From Prochlorococcus sp. AG-402-M15 (lineage in GTDB: Bacteria > Cyanobacteriota > Cyanobacteriia > PCC-6307 > Cyanobiaceae): a DNA stretch of 64,000 nucleotides. The stretch lies in contig QCIP01000007.1 of the NCBI GenBank assembly GCA_003216615.1, forward strand, positions 42,964 to 106,963, given 5' to 3'. A program made the translations under genes and the position numbers. Positions 54,882-64,000 of this stretch are shown piece by piece. Numbering within the stretch: the first letter of the stretch is position 1; the number at the start of each line of letters is the position of its first letter. The notes below the pieces were generated by a model, which saw only the letters and a list, made by a program, of their open reading frames with translations, was not told the DNA's origin and did no database searches.

Positions 54882-55784
54882 TGTATTTTCTATTATAGAT
54901 TTAATTTCTTCATAATTTATTAGATATTTATTCTTACAAAATTCACAAACCAATTCTGCTTTGCCATCTTTCTTGAGGATGTCCTCTAATTCATTCTTAT
55001 CAAGCATTTTCATTGCATTTAAACTTCTTTGTTTGGAACACTTGCATTTAAAACTAACCTCTTGGGAACGAGCTTTTTCAGATATTGATTTATCGTCAAT
55101 ATCGGGAAATATACTTCTTATTAACGAAAGAAGATTATCTTTTGACTGAAATAGGTCTTCGCTAAAAGAATTAATTTCTTTACATCTTTCTTCAAGTAGT
55201 GAGACTAGTAAAGGGTCAGTATCTTGTTTAGGTAAAACTTGAGCTAATAAGCCACCACTACAAATAACATCTTTATTTTGAATTTTTTCTCCAATGAATA
55301 CAGCCGAAGGAGTTTGTTCCGAATGATATAAATATGATGCTAAGTCTTCTGCAATATTCCCATTTACTAATTCAACTGTGCTTGTAAAGGGCTCTCCAAT
55401 TCCGCTATCTCTAATAACATTTAAATATCCTGTACCTAATGCTTTTGTGAAATCAAAAGAATATTTATTACTATCTATTTTGACTAGATCTAATTCTAAA
55501 TCGGGATTCCCTACATAACCTCTGACTTTGCCGTCTCTACCTGCATCAACTAGCAATCCCTTTAAAGGTCCGTCAGACCTAACTCTTAAAGTTACTCTCC
55601 CATGCATTATCTTCATTGAACTTGCTAAAAGCAATGAGGCTGTAAATGCTCTTCCTAGGATACAGGTGGTTAAATAAGAAAGCCCGTGTCTTTTTTTGGC
55701 TTCTAAAGAAGATTCTGTTGTTAAGACCGCAACTAATCTTATTCCTCCATTTGCTGCAGTAGCTCGAACAATCCTATCCTTCAT
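54876..55784 (-). CDS. hslO: redox-regulated chaperone Hsp33
   Basis: 302 aa. Opening [21 protein letters not shown], then [14 protein letters not shown], and the C-terminal zinc switch FKCKCSK...[10 protein letters not shown] (CxC and CxxC, all four Cys present). Activated by oxidative unfolding, it holds client proteins in the cytosol. Its first 11 bases overlap the end of the upstream ABC ATPase gene, so the two are coupled. Confidence 0.94.
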   Translation of the reverse strand: MKDRIVRATAANGGIRLVAVLTTESSLEAKKRHGLSYLTTCILGRAFTASLLLASSMKIMHGRVTLRVRSDGPLKGLLVDAGRDGKVRGYVGNPDLELDLVKIDSNKYSFDFTKALGTGYLNVIRDSGIGEPFTSTVELVNGNIAEDLASYLYHSEQTPSAVFIGEKIQNKDVICSGGLLAQVLPKQDTDPLLVSLLEERCKEINSFSEDLFQSKDNLLSLIRSIFPDIDDKSISEKARSQEVSFKCKCSKQRSLNAMKMLDKNELEDILKKDGKAELVCEFCKNKYLINYEEIKSIIENTS

Positions 55785-56421
55785 AATTTTCTTTCATAAG
55801 ATTTTTGATTTTCCCTTTTTCCAGAATTAACATCCTAGAAGTGATGCCCTCAAATAAGGCAGGTTCATGAGTAGCAATGATAATTGTATTTTTGTGTTTA
55901 AGATCAAGAATTAGATTCTTCACATCATTTCTCATTGAATAGTCTAATCCAGCAGTTGGTTCATCAAGTAAAAGAATTGAAGGGTTTCGAAGTAGCTGAA
56001 CTGCTACAGCTAACCTTCTTTGTTGCCCTCCACTTAGTTGTTCTGGTGGTTGGGTCAGATTAATTTTTTTCAAACCAACCTTATTTAAAACCATTTCTAT
56101 ATTTTTCTCTCTTAAAGATTTATGGCCTATTTTTAATTCTTTCCCAATGGTTGTACCTATAAAGTATCTTTCAGGAAATTGGAATACTAATCCACAAAAC
56201 CATCTTCTTTGCCTTGAAGATAAACTTTTATTCTTCCAAGTAATTTTTCCTTTTTGTGGAGTTGTTAATCCGCTTATTATTTCGAGTAGTGTTGTTTTCC
56301 CAGAACCACTATTTCCGCAAATCAAAATGATTTCATTTTCATGCACTTTTAAATTTAGATTGTCTATTATTTTTTTTTCACCAGTTTGAGGTTGATAAGA
56401 TATTTCGTTTAAATCAAGCAT
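55774..56421 (-). CDS. ABC transporter ATP-binding protein
   Basis: 215 aa. Walker A is GNSGSGKTT (about 36-44), signature LSGGQQRR (about 128-135), Walker [12 protein letters not shown], and a switch His in ATHEPAL. The [10 protein letters not shown] spacing and [15 protein letters not shown]-loop resemble EcfA/CbiO-type energy-coupling subunits, suggesting a metal or vitamin importer. No permease is adjacent, so the partner is encoded elsewhere. Confidence 0.88.
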   Translation of the reverse strand: MLDLNEISYQPQTGEKKIIDNLNLKVHENEIILICGNSGSGKTTLLEIISGLTTPQKGKITWKNKSLSSRQRRWFCGLVFQFPERYFIGTTIGKELKIGHKSLREKNIEMVLNKVGLKKINLTQPPEQLSGGQQRRLAVAVQLLRNPSILLLDEPTAGLDYSMRNDVKNLILDLKHKNTIIIATHEPALFEGITSRMLILEKGKIKNLMKENYEG

Positions 56422-56505
56422 TATTAACTAATTTATAGGTATGAATTTTAATCTACTAATAACTTAACTTATAATAGATCTAGATCTAAAAAGCTATTAG
56501 TCAAT

Positions 56506-56949
56506 ATGAATATTGTTTTTAGAGAAGTTGATCCTTTTAATTGTTGGATATGGATAAGGTTTTCAGAATCACCAACTCAAGATGAAAAAAATTATGTAGA
56601 TGGTGTTTTTGATAGTTGGTACGTTTTAGGAAGGTTAGGAGGATTTAATTCTGAAAATCTGCAAACTCATGAAGAGGGTTCCGATCTAAGTTGGATGTCC
56701 TACGATAATGACCAAAAAAACGCATCTCTTCCTGCCTTAATGCATAATTTAGGAATTATGGAATATCAAAACCTTTGGGGAAGATGTTGGGTTGATTTTG
56801 GAACTTCAGACTCTCTTTCAATAGATATATTAATTAATTCTTTGAATGAGATATCAAATAATTATGTAAAAATTGAAGAGTTAATTATTGGTGGTGAAAA
56901 TAATGACTGGGCTATTGAAGAACATGAAGATTTAGTTTTCAAAGATTAA
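56506..56949 (+). CDS. DUF3531 family protein
   Basis: 147 aa conserved in cyanobacteria and plastids. Diagnostic blocks are FREVDPFNCWIWIRF, YVDGVFDSWYVLGRLGGFN, and LPALMHNLGIMEYQNLWGRCWVDFGTSD. Function is unknown. It is 9 bp before rsmE on the same strand and begins a three-gene unit. Confidence 0.85.
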   Translation: MNIVFREVDPFNCWIWIRFSESPTQDEKNYVDGVFDSWYVLGRLGGFNSENLQTHEEGSDLSWMSYDNDQKNASLPALMHNLGIMEYQNLWGRCWVDFGTSDSLSIDILINSLNEISNNYVKIEELIIGGENNDWAIEEHEDLVFKD

Positions 56950-56958
56950 GTATTTTAG

Positions 56959-57732
56959 ATGGAAGACTTAACAAGATTAATTATTTCTCATGAAAGAATT
57001 GAAAATATTAAGAGCAATAATATAAAACTGACTAATGAAGAGGCTCATTACATAAATAAAGTAATGAGGATAAAAAATTATAAAGAAATATTTATAGCTA
57101 ACGGAGAGGGTTCATTATGGAAAGCTGTAAAAGTTAATAATGATTGTTTAAAAATAAGCCAATTAAAAAAACCTTACTTATTTCAAGAACAAGAAATTTA
57201 CTTATTGGGTATAGCTGTTGTTATACCAAAAAGTGGTTTTGAGGATATTTTAAAAATGTGTACTGAGATAGGAATTGATTTTATACAACCATTATTTTCA
57301 GAAAGACAGGTAAACAAAAATTTAAATTTTACGAAAAAACTTTTGAGATGGAATTCGATTATCAAAGAAGCAGTTGAGCAAAGTGAGAGATTATGGAAAC
57401 CGTCTATTTTAAATGGTATGGATATTATTGAATGGCTAAAAAGTAGAGATAATCAAGAAAAAATTTCAATTTCTATAACTAGAGAGGATAACAGTTATGA
57501 CCTAAATCAATGGTTAAAAAAACAGCAAGAGTTTATAAATAAAAAAGGAGCCATTTTCTGGAATGTAATTGGCCCTGAAGGAGGTTGGTCTTCAAGAGAA
57601 ATTGATTTTTTTAATAAAAATAATAATACCTTTGTTAAACTCTCTGACACTATCTTAAGAACTTCAACAGCTAGTATTAATGCATCATCAATACTAAACC
57701 AGTGGAGAAATGATTTGAAATTAAGGAATTAG
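56959..57732 (+). CDS. rsmE: 16S rRNA m3U1498 methyltransferase
   Basis: 257 aa SPOUT-fold enzyme. The knot region reads IGPEGGWSSREIDFF (about 208-222) and LRTSTASINASSIL (about 234-247). The N-terminal PUA-like domain has HYINKVMRIK. Methylates U1498 of 16S rRNA. It is 6 bp before the DUF92 gene. Confidence 0.93.
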   Translation: MEDLTRLIISHERIENIKSNNIKLTNEEAHYINKVMRIKNYKEIFIANGEGSLWKAVKVNNDCLKISQLKKPYLFQEQEIYLLGIAVVIPKSGFEDILKMCTEIGIDFIQPLFSERQVNKNLNFTKKLLRWNSIIKEAVEQSERLWKPSILNGMDIIEWLKSRDNQEKISISITREDNSYDLNQWLKKQQEFINKKGAIFWNVIGPEGGWSSREIDFFNKNNNTFVKLSDTILRTSTASINASSILNQWRNDLKLRN

Positions 57733-57738
57733 ATAAAA

Positions 57739-58482
57739 ATGTATTTTATTACAAATCAATTTTTTATAGGTTTTTGCATTAATTTTTGTTTAATTTTCAT
57801 ATTCTGCAAGATTCCTTTGATGACAAATGGTGGTTGGATAAGTGCAGGTATTTTAGGAACAATTTTATGGGGATGTTTGTCCTGGCAGGGATGGATGTCA
57901 GTTGTAATTTATTTATTATTTGGATCTCTCGTCACCAAAATAGGTTTTAAATTTAAAAAAGAACAAGGAATAGCAGAAAAAAGAGGTGGGAGAAGAGGCC
58001 CTGAAAATGTATGGGGCTCAGCAGCTACAGGATTATTTCTTGCCATAATGACCAAATTTAGTACTGTCAATGTACTTTTGTTTAAAATAGGTTTTGCTGC
58101 AAGTTTTGCTGCAAAGTTGGCGGATACTTTTGGTAGTGAAATTGGAAAAAGATTTGGGAAAGATACATATTTAATTACTTCACTTAAAAAGGTTGAAAGA
58201 GGAACTGAAGGAGGAATAAGTTTAGAAGGAACATTAGCTAGTGTCCTGGGATCAATATTTATGACTTTTATAATGCTTCTTCTATCAATTATTTCTACAA
58301 AATCCCAATTCATAATTGTTGCATTCTCAGGATTTTTGGCAACACTTTCTGAAAGTATTATTGGTGCTAAGTTCCAAAATAAATATAAATTAAGTAATGA
58401 AATGGTAAATGCTATTCAGACAAGTATTGCTTCTGTTTTTGCTATCTTTGGTCTTATTTTATATTCATATTTTTTAAATTAA
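57739..58482 (+). CDS. DUF92 integral membrane protein (VTE6-like, possible phytyl-phosphate kinase)
   Basis: 247 aa with six or so membrane helices. Family blocks: KRGGRRGPENVWGSAATG near 75-92, AASFAAKLADTFGSEIGKRFGKDTYLITSLKKVERGTEGGISLEGTLAS near 118-166. Plant VTE6, a DUF92 member, phosphorylates phytyl phosphate for tocopherol; phytol salvage is a reasonable but unproven role here. Third gene after rsmE. Confidence 0.82.
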   Translation: MYFITNQFFIGFCINFCLIFIFCKIPLMTNGGWISAGILGTILWGCLSWQGWMSVVIYLLFGSLVTKIGFKFKKEQGIAEKRGGRRGPENVWGSAATGLFLAIMTKFSTVNVLLFKIGFAASFAAKLADTFGSEIGKRFGKDTYLITSLKKVERGTEGGISLEGTLASVLGSIFMTFIMLLLSIISTKSQFIIVAFSGFLATLSESIIGAKFQNKYKLSNEMVNAIQTSIASVFAIFGLILYSYFLN

Positions 58483-58498
58483 AAATATTTGGTAAGAC

Positions 58499-59143
58499 TT
58501 AGGATTCCTTCCATTTTGTAAGAATCTCCCAGCTCTTTAGTCTTTGGAAAATCCATAAATGACCTTTGGAATTTAGATGAATTCCATCATGCGTAATCCA
58601 ATTTTTACTCCTTTTATCAGAGTACATTTCTCTAAAAGTAGGAAGAAATGGGACATTCTGATTGAGGCATACTTCCTCCATTCTCCTTTCATAAGAATTA
58701 CAAAAATCATTTGAGTACCATAGACATCCTGCGAATGGCATTTTGCTTTCGTCAACCGGTGTTAGACCAATTACAAAGATATTTGTTTTAGAGTTCATTT
58801 CATAAATTAGTCTCTCTAATCCATATTCAAATCCATCTATATCTAATTGATGCCTTCCGTTTTTCTGACCAATTGCTGCGGTGTCGTTAAGACCAACATT
58901 TAGCAAGATTGCTTTTGGTTTATTTCTTCTCGTTTCACCTCTAGATGACCACTCTTTTTCCCATCTAGATGAAACTTTTTCTATCCCATCTCCCCTTATG
59001 CCAAGTTGATATATAACTGGCCCATTTTGGTTATTGCACCAATCTTTTCTAAGCCTCTCACACCATCCTCCACCTTCATTATCCCCCCATCCATAAACTG
59101 AGCTATCTCCAATTACAACTAGCTGTTTTGGTAAACTAATCAC
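58499..59143 (-). CDS. SGNH/GDSL-family hydrolase
   Basis: 214 aa. Block I GDSSVYGWG (nucleophile Ser14), block III-like LNVGLNDTA and block V DGIHLNSKGH (Asp/His of the triad) are all present. No signal peptide, so it is cytosolic. The substrate (ester, lipid or acyl carrier) is unknown. It follows the phn genes on the same strand after about 50 bp. Confidence 0.85.
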   Translation of the reverse strand: MISLPKQLVVIGDSSVYGWGDNEGGGWCERLRKDWCNNQNGPVIYQLGIRGDGIEKVSSRWEKEWSSRGETRRNKPKAILLNVGLNDTAAIGQKNGRHQLDIDGFEYGLERLIYEMNSKTNIFVIGLTPVDESKMPFAGCLWYSNDFCNSYERRMEEVCLNQNVPFLPTFREMYSDKRSKNWITHDGIHLNSKGHLWIFQRLKSWEILTKWKES

Positions 59144-59192
59144 TATAACCGGAAAAAAATAATTACTTGATTCAACAAAATATTCTTACAAA

Positions 59193-60695
59193 TCAAGTTA
59201 AACTATTTTTGATTTTACCATTTATTAATTCGACAACTATTGCAATGGAGCTATAAGCTATCAAAACTATTGTAACTTCTTGCCATGCGAAGGAACTTAG
59301 TGATTCTTGTAATTGCCAACCTAGACCAACACTTCCAATAACCCCAACAATTGCAGTTTCTCTAATAATTATGTCAGATCTATAAGCGCAATATGCTAAA
59401 TAACTTTTTGCTTGTTGAGAAAATAAACCTAAAAGCCAACTAGTCTTTTTTGAGATTCCTAAAGATTTCATTGCGATATAGTTTCTCTTGTCTTGGCTAT
59501 CAAGATTTGTAAAAAGTAATTTGCTTGTAATCCCTGCGTTATGAAGACCTAGTGTTAAAGCTGCTAAAGATAATGAAGGACTATTAAAAGTTAATAGAGA
59601 TAGAAGTATTACAGGTGTAGGTATTAAACGTAATAAAAATGCAAAAATTTTTATAAGAATTTTAGAAGTATTGTTGTTAAAAAATCCTATTACTAATGGA
59701 GGTAAACTTATTGCGATTCCTGTCGATAAAAGACTTAAAATTATTGTTTCCAATATAAGTTTTAAGAAATCAAATAATCCTAAATCTAAGTTTGATTTAA
59801 ATAGAGAAATAAAAGAATTAAAATTTCCAAAATTATTATTAAAAACAAAATAAAGAAAATATGAAAAAGAAAGAAAAATTGTTACAAAAAAAACTGCAAT
59901 AAAAAAAATAGATAGGATTTTATTTGTATTGTTAAAGTTTATTTTTTTTAAAATTAATCCAGAAAAAATTATCAAAATTGCTAAGGACCATAAATAAGTC
60001 CATAACTCTCTAAAATTCAAAGTTTGGAAAGATAAAAAAATACTAGTACCTATTCCTCCAATCCCAAAAAGTCCTAAAATCACAGTACTTCTTATAGAAC
60101 ATTCTAATCTATATAAACCAAAGTTTTTAAATGTATTTATTATTGGATTCCATATTAAAGTTAATAAAAAAGAAAATTTAGGCGCATTTATTTGGTTTAT
60201 AGATTCAAAACTTTTGTAGTCAATAGTTTCTAATTGTTCAGCAAAAACTTTTGAATTTACAGCAACATAAGGAATACATATAGCTATTATTCCTATTGAA
60301 AAATTTATGCCATATATTTGCATTAATAGTATTCCCCAAACTACTTCATGAATAGATCTAATTATTGTTAGAAAAAACCTTATTATGATGTAGAAAAAAT
60401 TTGGAATATTAAAGATTTTATAAAAAATATTTGAGGATAATATTCCAAAAATTGCTCCAAAAATAATACTTACTAACCAACTAAAAAAACCAATTAAGAT
60501 AGTTTCATTTAGTCGATTTATTACGGTAATAATAATTTCATTATCAATCTTGGGATTAAATGCAGAAATTAAGAATTCTTGGAATAATTTAAATCCTCCA
60601 AAATGTAAGTTGGTTATTAATTGATACCCTAAAGGTATGCAAACCAAAATTGGAAGAAAAGATAATGAGGTATAGTTTAATTTTAATTTATTCAA
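59193..60695 (-). CDS. phnE: phosphonate/phosphite-type ABC permease, double-length PhnE
   Basis: 500 aa instead of about 260-290: two permease units in one chain. Each half has a membrane region ending in a PhnE-like block: SIRSTVILGLFGIGGIGTSIFL near 200-222 and IIIRETAIVGVIGSVGLGWQL near 442-462. A single polypeptide would then form the whole channel. It begins 4 bp after phnC. Confidence 0.87.
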   Translation of the reverse strand: MNKLKLNYTSLSFLPILVCIPLGYQLITNLHFGGFKLFQEFLISAFNPKIDNEIIITVINRLNETILIGFFSWLVSIIFGAIFGILSSNIFYKIFNIPNFFYIIIRFFLTIIRSIHEVVWGILLMQIYGINFSIGIIAICIPYVAVNSKVFAEQLETIDYKSFESINQINAPKFSFLLTLIWNPIINTFKNFGLYRLECSIRSTVILGLFGIGGIGTSIFLSFQTLNFRELWTYLWSLAILIIFSGLILKKINFNNTNKILSIFFIAVFFVTIFLSFSYFLYFVFNNNFGNFNSFISLFKSNLDLGLFDFLKLILETIILSLLSTGIAISLPPLVIGFFNNNTSKILIKIFAFLLRLIPTPVILLSLLTFNSPSLSLAALTLGLHNAGITSKLLFTNLDSQDKRNYIAMKSLGISKKTSWLLGLFSQQAKSYLAYCAYRSDIIIRETAIVGVIGSVGLGWQLQESLSSFAWQEVTIVLIAYSSIAIVVELINGKIKNSLT

Positions 60696-60699
60696 CTAA

Positions 60700-61437
60700 T
60701 TAGTATATTTTGTCTAAATGAAGCTTCTTTAAGTCAGTTCTTTTAATATTGAAAAAAATTTTACCATCCCTTATTCCAATAACTTTATCGAAATCGTTCA
60801 GCAAATCTAATCTATGTAATGCAACTAATATTGTCTTTGGGGATTTTGTATTTTTTTTATTTACATTTTCTAGCAGCAGGTTTTTAATTGTTGTTATCAA
60901 TTTGGGATCTAAATTATTAAAAGGCTCATCTGCAAGTAATATATTTGATCCTTGAATCAATGATCTAGCTATAGCCACTCTTTGTTTTTGCCCTACAGAT
61001 AGTTTTCTGATCTTTTTGTCGTAAATAGAGTTATGAAGTCTACATAATTGCATATATTTATGAGCCTTCTCAAAAGAACTTATATTTAGTAAATTTTTAA
61101 AAGCGAAATTAAAATTGTTTTCCGCTAGTAGTCCACAATTAACATTTTGTTCAGCTGAGAGATCTTCTATTAATCTTAAATCTTGCCAAATAGTTGTTAT
61201 CTTGCGTCTCTGCTTTCTATCTAATTCCTTAAAACTTTTATTGAATAATTTAACCTCACCTTGAGTTGGTTTGATAGTGCCATTAAGTACCGATATAAGA
61301 GTAGTTTTCCCTGAACCGCTTTTACCTAAAAGCGCAATTTTCTCCCCCGAATTGATTTTTAAATTTACTTTATTTAGAATCAAATTATTTTCGTATTTGT
61401 AAGATATATTTTTTAATTCTAAGAGAGTATTATTCAT
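60700..61437 (-). CDS. phnC: phosphonate/phosphite-type ABC transporter ATPase
   Basis: 245 aa. Walker A is GKSGSGKTT (about 37-45), Q-loop IWQDLRLIEDLSAEQN, signature LSVGQKQR (about 144-151), Walker B ILLADEP. The LRLIEDLSAEQNV segment is typical of PhnC. Its start overlaps the phnD stop by 4 bp, and phnE follows, so the order is phnD-phnC-phnE. Confidence 0.9.
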   Translation of the reverse strand: MNNTLLELKNISYKYENNLILNKVNLKINSGEKIALLGKSGSGKTTLISVLNGTIKPTQGEVKLFNKSFKELDRKQRRKITTIWQDLRLIEDLSAEQNVNCGLLAENNFNFAFKNLLNISSFEKAHKYMQLCRLHNSIYDKKIRKLSVGQKQRVAIARSLIQGSNILLADEPFNNLDPKLITTIKNLLLENVNKKNTKSPKTILVALHRLDLLNDFDKVIGIRDGKIFFNIKRTDLKKLHLDKIY

Positions 61438-62327
61438 CTAATTTTATTTAATTTCCTCCCGATGTCCTCTATATTTTTATACTGTTTTGCTTCTGCATTA
61501 ATAAATCTTTTTGCATTGAACATATCTAATATCTGTTTATGTGATTTTTGCTTTATATCTAAATTTAGAATTACTGATTTAAGTTTTTTTGTAAACCCTT
61601 CCCCAAATCTATTTTCAAGATCCCCATGAGCCAACCAATGATAGTCAACATATTCTGGGGTGATCCAGAATAATTCTAAATTACTTGTTCTTTTAAGATT
61701 GTTTTTAAGATTGTTTTCCCAAACTTGTTTATTTAAAGCTCCAGCATCAAATGCCCCACTATTAACTAAAGCTATTGTGGCATCATGACTCCCACTAAAA
61801 CCTGCTTTTTTACCTTTAAAGTGTTTAATTTCTACCCCTGCTTTATTTAAGAAATATTCTGGCATTAATCTTCCAGAAGTTGAGTTTTCAGAGCCAAAAG
61901 TAAATCTTAAATTCTTCAGTTTTTTAAGTCCTTTAATGTTTGAAATTGAGTTAAGTTCTAAATTTTTGTTTACTATAAAAACACTTTTAAATTCCTTATC
62001 GATATTTCTTTGAGCTATGACAATTGAATTAGGAGTTTGTAATCTTGCTTGAACTCCTGATAAACCGCCAAACCAAACTAAATCTAAATCTTTAGTTCTA
62101 AATCCAGTTACTGCTGCAACATAATTAATAACTGGAATGTATTTAACTTCTACATCAAGTTGTTTGGATAATTCTTTTGAAAATAAATTAAATCTTTTGT
62201 CCAAAACATCTTGGTTTTGATCAGGTATTGCTCCAACTTTTAAAACTTTGGGATTTGAAAATGCACTTGATGAGAAAATAGAAAATAATAGAAATGAACT
62301 TAGTAGGAATTTTTTAAAACTAAACAT
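61434..62327 (-). CDS. phnD: phosphonate/phosphite-type periplasmic binding protein
   Basis: 297 aa with a signal peptide (MFSFKKFLLSSFLLFSIFSSSAFS). The PhnD-type binding region is DLVWFGGLSGVQA, TFGSENSTSGRLMPEYFL and GSHDATIALVNSGAFDAGALN. PhnD-like proteins of Prochlorococcus are reported to bind phosphite and methylphosphonate; which one here is not decided. It lies 13 bp after the aminotransferase, so transcription may begin further up. Confidence 0.9.
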   Translation of the reverse strand: MFSFKKFLLSSFLLFSIFSSSAFSNPKVLKVGAIPDQNQDVLDKRFNLFSKELSKQLDVEVKYIPVINYVAAVTGFRTKDLDLVWFGGLSGVQARLQTPNSIVIAQRNIDKEFKSVFIVNKNLELNSISNIKGLKKLKNLRFTFGSENSTSGRLMPEYFLNKAGVEIKHFKGKKAGFSGSHDATIALVNSGAFDAGALNKQVWENNLKNNLKRTSNLELFWITPEYVDYHWLAHGDLENRFGEGFTKKLKSVILNLDIKQKSHKQILDMFNAKRFINAEAKQYKNIEDIGRKLNKIR

Positions 62328-62340
62328 TTTTCAGTTGAAA

Positions 62341-63519
62341 TTAATAATATTCAGAGATTGCTTTTTCAATCCTCTGTAGTCCATCTTTTATTTTAATCTC
62401 TGAAGCTGCACAAGACATTCTTATACATTCGTCAGCTCCAAAAGCTTTCCCAGGTACTACGACTAATCCGTAATCTTGAAGAGCTTTGTTGCAGAAATCA
62501 ACAGAAGTAATTGAGGAGTTAGGTAATCTTGGAAATGCGTAAAATGCTCCATTAGGTTCTTCAATATAAATCCCATTAATATTTTTAAGGCCCTCATAGA
62601 GAAGTCGCCTTCTTTGATCGTAATGGCTATTTATCATTGCGAAAAATTCATTATTAATTTTTAAAGCCTCTAAAGCACCTTTTTGAACAAAAGAGCAAAC
62701 ATTACTTGTACTTTGACTTTGTAATGCTGAGGATGCTTTGATTACATCTTTGGGACCTACTAAATAACCTATCCTCCAGCCAGTCATAGCCCATCCTTTC
62801 GCAAAACCATTTATTATAAAAATCCTATCTTTTAAGTCATTTGCTAGTGTAGATAAACTGTAATGTTTAAATTCTTTTTTAAGGATTAATTCGTAAATCT
62901 CATCAGAAAGAATATTTATATTTGGATTTTCTCTGGCTAAATCGGCAATTTGCAATAATTCCTCCTTTGACATAACTCTTCCAGTAGGGTTATTAGGAGA
63001 ATTGATAATTATAAATTTAGTTTTTGAAGAGATTTTAGACTTTAAATCTTTGATATTTATTTTAAATCCATCTTCTGCAGAAGAATTTGTAAAGATTGGT
63101 TTTCCACCAGCCAACCTAACCATCTGGGGATAACTTAACCAGTAGGGAGAAGGAATAATAACCTCGTCTCCAGTATTTAACAAAACTTGGAAAAGATTAT
63201 ATATTGCTTGCTTAGCACCATTTGTGACCATTACATTTTCAAATTCATAATTTAAATTGTTTTGAATTTGAAGTTTATTTGCAATTGCTTTTCGGAGATC
63301 TAAATTGCCCGCTGCGGGCCCGTACTTAGTAAATCCATCATATATAGCTTTACTTGTAGCCTCTATAACTTCTTTTGGGGCATTAAAGTCAGGTTCTCCT
63401 GCACTTAAATTGCAAATATCTACTCCTTCTGCAGATAATTGATTTGCTTTAGCACTTATCTGCAATGTAAGAGAAGGCTCAATTGAAAGTGCCCGTTCAG
63501 ATAAATTAACTTGACTCAT
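62341..63519 (-). CDS. aspC: aspartate/aromatic-type class I aminotransferase
   Basis: 392 aa from the ATG at 63517-63519 (MSQVNLSERALSIEPS); a TTG six codons upstream is less likely. The PLP lysine is near 241 in FAKGWAMTGWRIGYLVG. NSPNNPTGRV, SDEIYE and the C-terminal IRMSCAAS arginine block are intact. Likely aspartate (or prephenate) transaminase of subgroup I-gamma. Same strand as phnDCE. Confidence 0.93.
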   Translation of the reverse strand: MSQVNLSERALSIEPSLTLQISAKANQLSAEGVDICNLSAGEPDFNAPKEVIEATSKAIYDGFTKYGPAAGNLDLRKAIANKLQIQNNLNYEFENVMVTNGAKQAIYNLFQVLLNTGDEVIIPSPYWLSYPQMVRLAGGKPIFTNSSAEDGFKINIKDLKSKISSKTKFIIINSPNNPTGRVMSKEELLQIADLARENPNINILSDEIYELILKKEFKHYSLSTLANDLKDRIFIINGFAKGWAMTGWRIGYLVGPKDVIKASSALQSQSTSNVCSFVQKGALEALKINNEFFAMINSHYDQRRRLLYEGLKNINGIYIEEPNGAFYAFPRLPNSSITSVDFCNKALQDYGLVVVPGKAFGADECIRMSCAASEIKIKDGLQRIEKAISEYY

Positions 63520-63681
63520 TGACTTATAACTTTTCAAATATGACTTTTAATAATGACAAATGCATAAATTAACAATAAGTAAAAGTATCACATAATGGTT
63601 TAATTTAGTTCATTTTCTTAATCTATTTTATTTTCATGTTTTGAGTTCTTAAGATAAATAATATTTAAAGTTTTATTTTCG

Positions 63682-64000
63682 GTGAAAAGGTTAGTTATTG
63701 GGAGAGGAAGTGTATTCGCAGATTTGTTAATAATTGGTGAGGCACCTGGAGCACAGGAAGACTTAGAAGGAAAACCATATGTAGGTAAATCCGGTAAGTT
63801 ATTAAACGAATTATTGAAAAAAGCTGGGATTGACTATAAAGAGGATGTTTATTTTTGCAATGTAATTAAATGTCGCCCACCAAATAATAGAAAACCCACT
63901 GCTAGAGAAATTAATATTCATAAACCTTGGTTATTACAGCAAATAAAGCTAGTTGATCCAAAATTTATATTACTTACTGGTTCGACGGCTATGAGAGCTA
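63682..64000 (+). CDS. family-4 uracil-DNA glycosylase, N-terminally short, C-terminus outside window
   Basis: The frame is open from GTG 63682 to the edge (106 codons). The UDG motif is IIGEAPGAQEDLEGKPYVGKSG at about residues 18-39, and KCRPPNNRKPT follows at about 67-77. Normal family-4 enzymes have an N-terminal CxxC and a Cys before the KWLL helix for a [4Fe-4S] cluster. Here the frame is closed by TAA at 63655-63657, no CxxC can fit, and the later Cys position reads NIHKPWLL. Only the CRPP Cys remains. The cluster is therefore probably lost. Confidence 0.85.
   Translation, partial: MKRLVIGRGSVFADLLIIGEAPGAQEDLEGKPYVGKSGKLLNELLKKAGIDYKEDVYFCNVIKCRPPNNRKPTAREINIHKPWLLQQIKLVDPKFILLTGSTAMRA

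Overview
The window comes from a free-living picocyanobacterium, almost certainly a high-light Prochlorococcus. The evidence is the very low GC content (by eye), dense short-spaced genes, a Pcb chlorophyll-binding antenna gene, a CrtL-type lycopene cyclase, and many picocyanobacterial small families (DUF1350, DUF2811, DUF3531, DUF3721, DUF4278, CPP1-like). The gene run from pcb to the lycopene cyclase matches my memory of the MED4-type gene order. Strain identity is not determined.

Layout. 1-13.9 kb is core housekeeping: aroA (3' end outside the window), comB, a nitrilase-family amidase, a cell-wall pair (amidase, murI), polyprenyl diphosphate synthase, acs, an epsilon-like exonuclease, hisS, small proteins and pcb. 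14-27 kb holds a GltS-like carrier, GST, a membrane-anchored GIY-YIG-like protein, two SDR enzymes, lycopene cyclase, MscS, a Fur-family regulator, an ArsS-like radical SAM protein, and a divergent pair: a glucosylglycerol-phosphate phosphatase homologue and a glycerol-3-phosphate-dehydrogenase-like protein. 27-35.7 kb holds metY-metA, a SulP transporter, an FAD oxidoreductase, a CbiX-type cobaltochelatase and a GMC oxidoreductase.

From about 35.7 to 48.8 kb the content is accessory. It includes a ribbon-helix-helix/GIY-YIG-like gene pair behind four 11-bp repeats. A dense group of exported proteins follows: three related LPP20/FlgT-N-like proteins, a CsgG-family protein, other secreted proteins and a secreted nuclease. 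It ends at tRNA-Ser(UGA), whose 5' half is repeated perfectly (46 bp) about 0.9 kb away and imperfectly once more. Between the first two copies is one exported-protein gene flanked by matching 19-bp motifs built on an 11-bp period. This looks like a tiny or decayed tRNA-integrated cassette and is the most unusual structure here, together with the CsgG/LPP20-like locus.

48.9-64 kb is again mostly core: B12-dependent ribonucleotide reductase (nrdJ) with a hairpin leader, a methyltransferase, prfC, a CPP1-like J-domain protein, hslO, an ABC ATPase, rsmE, a DUF92 protein, an SGNH hydrolase, a phosphonate/phosphite-type ABC transporter (phnDCE, with a double-length permease), an aminotransferase, and the start of a family-4 uracil-DNA glycosylase that appears to have lost most of its iron-sulfur ligands.

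Functional links: CbiX and NrdJ connect corrinoid synthesis with its use. MetA (with an acetyl-CoA-type specificity residue) and MetY form a direct O-acetylhomoserine route to homocysteine. Polyprenyl synthase, lycopene cyclase, Pcb, a POR-like SDR, the DUF92 protein and the CPP1-like protein all concern pigments, quinones or photosynthetic membranes.
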